A stretch of 64,000 bases of DNA from VYFG01 sp965248685 (GTDB lineage: Bacteria > Pseudomonadota > Gammaproteobacteria > Arenicellales > Poriferihabitantaceae), in contig CBDFKC010000004.1 of NCBI GenBank assembly GCA_965248685.1, positions 868,001 through 932,000 of the forward strand, in the 5' to 3' direction. The position numbers and the translations under genes were made by a program. The notes below the pieces were generated by a model. The model saw only the letters and a program-made list of their open reading frames with translations. It was not told where the DNA came from and did not search any database. Below, piece after piece: positions 63,040 through 64,000 of the stretch. Positions within the stretch are counted from its first letter, which is position 1; each line of letters starts with the position of its first letter.

Positions 63040-64000
63040 ATGAGCAACCGTATATCCTTGAACGGGCTAAGTATTGATAGCGCCCTGCACAGCTTGATTG
63101 TTGACCAGATCCTTCCTGGAACCGATGTATCAGCAGCAACGTTCTGGGGCAAGTTCGAGCAGATTGTCGCAGATCTTGCACCAAAAAATCGCAGATTGCT
63201 GGATAAACGTGACCAGATGCAACGGGCTATAGACAGCTGGCATATAGAGCATCGGGATGACCCGAGCTTTGTGGAATATAAGCAGTTATTAAAAGACATC
63301 GAATATTTGCTGCCCGAAGGGGAAGCCTTTCGCGTGACCACGGAAAATGTTGACCAGGAAATTACCACGATAGCTGGTCCCCAGTTGGTGGTGCCTGTTG
63401 ATAACGCAAGATACGCTTTGAACGCGGCTAATGCACGTTGGAGCAGTTTGTATGACGCATTATACGGAACCGACGTTATTTTAGAGGTAGACGGCTGCAA
63501 GAAAACCGCTAAGTACAATCCCGTGCGCGGGGCGAAAGTAATCGAATACGCTCGCAATTTCCTGGACGCCGCGGTTCCACTTGCACTGGGTAGTCACAGC
63601 TATGCGGTAAAGTATCGGGTCAAATCCGGTAAGTTATCGGTTGTTATGGGAGACGGTACCGAAACCGGTTTGGGTCAACGTGAGCGTTTTGTCGGATATC
63701 GGGGAGATCCTGACGCGCCCGATGGTATTTTGCTAAGACATAATAATCTACATATCGAAATTCTCATCGGAGAAGGTTACTTTATAGGTCAAACCGACCT
63801 GGCCAGTGTTTATGATGTTCAAATTGAGTCCGCCATAACCACCATTATGGATTGCGAGGACTCTGTCGCGGCGGTAGATGCCGCGGACAAAGTACGGGTA
63901 TATGCCAATTGGATTGGTTTGATGAAGGGTGACCTGACTGCCGACATAAAAAAAGGCGGTAAGGTCATTCAACGGGAACTGGAAGCCGATCGTGAATATA
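63040..64000 (+). CDS. glcB: Malate synthase G, N-terminal part (cut by window end)
   Basis: About 320 codons from the ATG at 63040, open to the end of the window. The MSNRISLNGLSIDSALH-like start, APKNRRLLDKRDQMQ, NARYALNAANARWSSLYDALYG and TIMDCEDSVAAVDAADK identify malate synthase G. The C-terminal half is outside. The enzyme condenses glyoxylate with acetyl-CoA (glycolate/glyoxylate use). No strong Shine-Dalgarno; the 267-bp upstream region is AT-rich. Confidence 0.93.
   Translation, partial: MSNRISLNGLSIDSALHSLIVDQILPGTDVSAATFWGKFEQIVADLAPKNRRLLDKRDQMQRAIDSWHIEHRDDPSFVEYKQLLKDIEYLLPEGEAFRVTTENVDQEITTIAGPQLVVPVDNARYALNAANARWSSLYDALYGTDVILEVDGCKKTAKYNPVRGAKVIEYARNFLDAAVPLALGSHSYAVKYRVKSGKLSVVMGDGTETGLGQRERFVGYRGDPDAPDGILLRHNNLHIEILIGEGYFIGQTDLASVYDVQIESAITTIMDCEDSVAAVDAADKVRVYANWIGLMKGDLTADIKKGGKVIQRELEADREY

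Noticed and set aside
1..64000. CRISPR arrays, tRNA or rRNA genes, prophage or restriction-modification genes
   Set aside because: None seen: no regularly spaced repeats of CRISPR type, no cloverleaf-like sequence noticed, and no phage or methylase/endonuclease gene pairs apart from the nuclease-like pattern in DUF2130.

Overview
The window looks like chromosomal DNA of a heterotrophic gammaproteobacterium, probably marine or otherwise aquatic. RdgC (56.9 kb), a cytochrome c5, a long PutA, an OhrR-type regulator and malate synthase G all fit that group; the species cannot be named from this sequence. Genes are dense and lie on both strands. There is no rRNA, tRNA or CRISPR array that I can see, and no complete transposase. 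Two genes are cut by the window edges: a probable glycosyltransferase tail at the left and glcB at the right.

Layout. 0-6 kb: iron alcohol dehydrogenase, a two-component system with a methyltransferase, a decayed EamA transporter gene carrying a 293-bp MITE-like insertion, and a PrxQ-type peroxiredoxin. 6-16.4 kb: an acyl-CoA ligase (+), then a minus-strand block that reads, in transcription order, as periplasmic binding protein, ABC ATPase, a fused double permease, two SDR dehydrogenases, a luciferase-like monooxygenase, a methyltransferase and an alpha/beta hydrolase. 16.7-19.6 kb: a divergent three-gene HcnABC/opine-oxidase-like flavoprotein dehydrogenase. 19.6-28.4 kb (minus): enoyl-CoA hydratase, a 355-aa protein of unknown family, an AMP-dependent ligase, an EamA exporter, a glutamine-synthetase-like ligase, a cytochrome P450 and an aromatic-amino-acid-type decarboxylase. 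These are followed by a glutamine amidotransferase-like protein, a sulfatase and PutA (to 34.6 kb). Together, 6-35 kb looks like an accessory region for uptake and oxidative breakdown (or tailoring) of nitrogen-containing small molecules feeding glutamate and CoA-ester metabolism.

34.6-40.8 kb: an ArsR/SRPBCC pair with a perfect 28-bp palindrome, adenine/adenosine deaminase, a DUF2130 coiled-coil protein, an RpiB homologue without the usual cysteine, and a divergent EamA/LysR pair. 40.8-45.8 kb is gene-poor and AT-richer, with an orphan secreted protein, a broken GNAT acetyltransferase gene, an orphan peptide-type binding protein and a small helical protein. 45.9-49.1 kb: a cobalt-type nitrile hydratase operon, then an FMN reductase and an SDR that has lost its catalytic residues. 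49.3-56.7 kb: SlyD-like isomerase, M24 peptidase, LeuB, enoyl-CoA hydratase, cytochrome c5, a GT-C-like membrane protein, OhrR and an outer-membrane barrel. 56.9-64 kb: RdgC, a MoxR/VWA chaperone-like pair, a GcvT-family protein, a LysE exporter, a Tat-exported dienelactone hydrolase and glcB.

The most interesting items are the 16-29 kb enzyme set (three-subunit dehydrogenase plus the P450/decarboxylase/GS-like/GATase group), the transporter operon with its fused permease, the palindrome between the two divergent operons, and the MITE whose removal restores the EamA reading frame exactly. No system here can be called certainly new from sequence alone.
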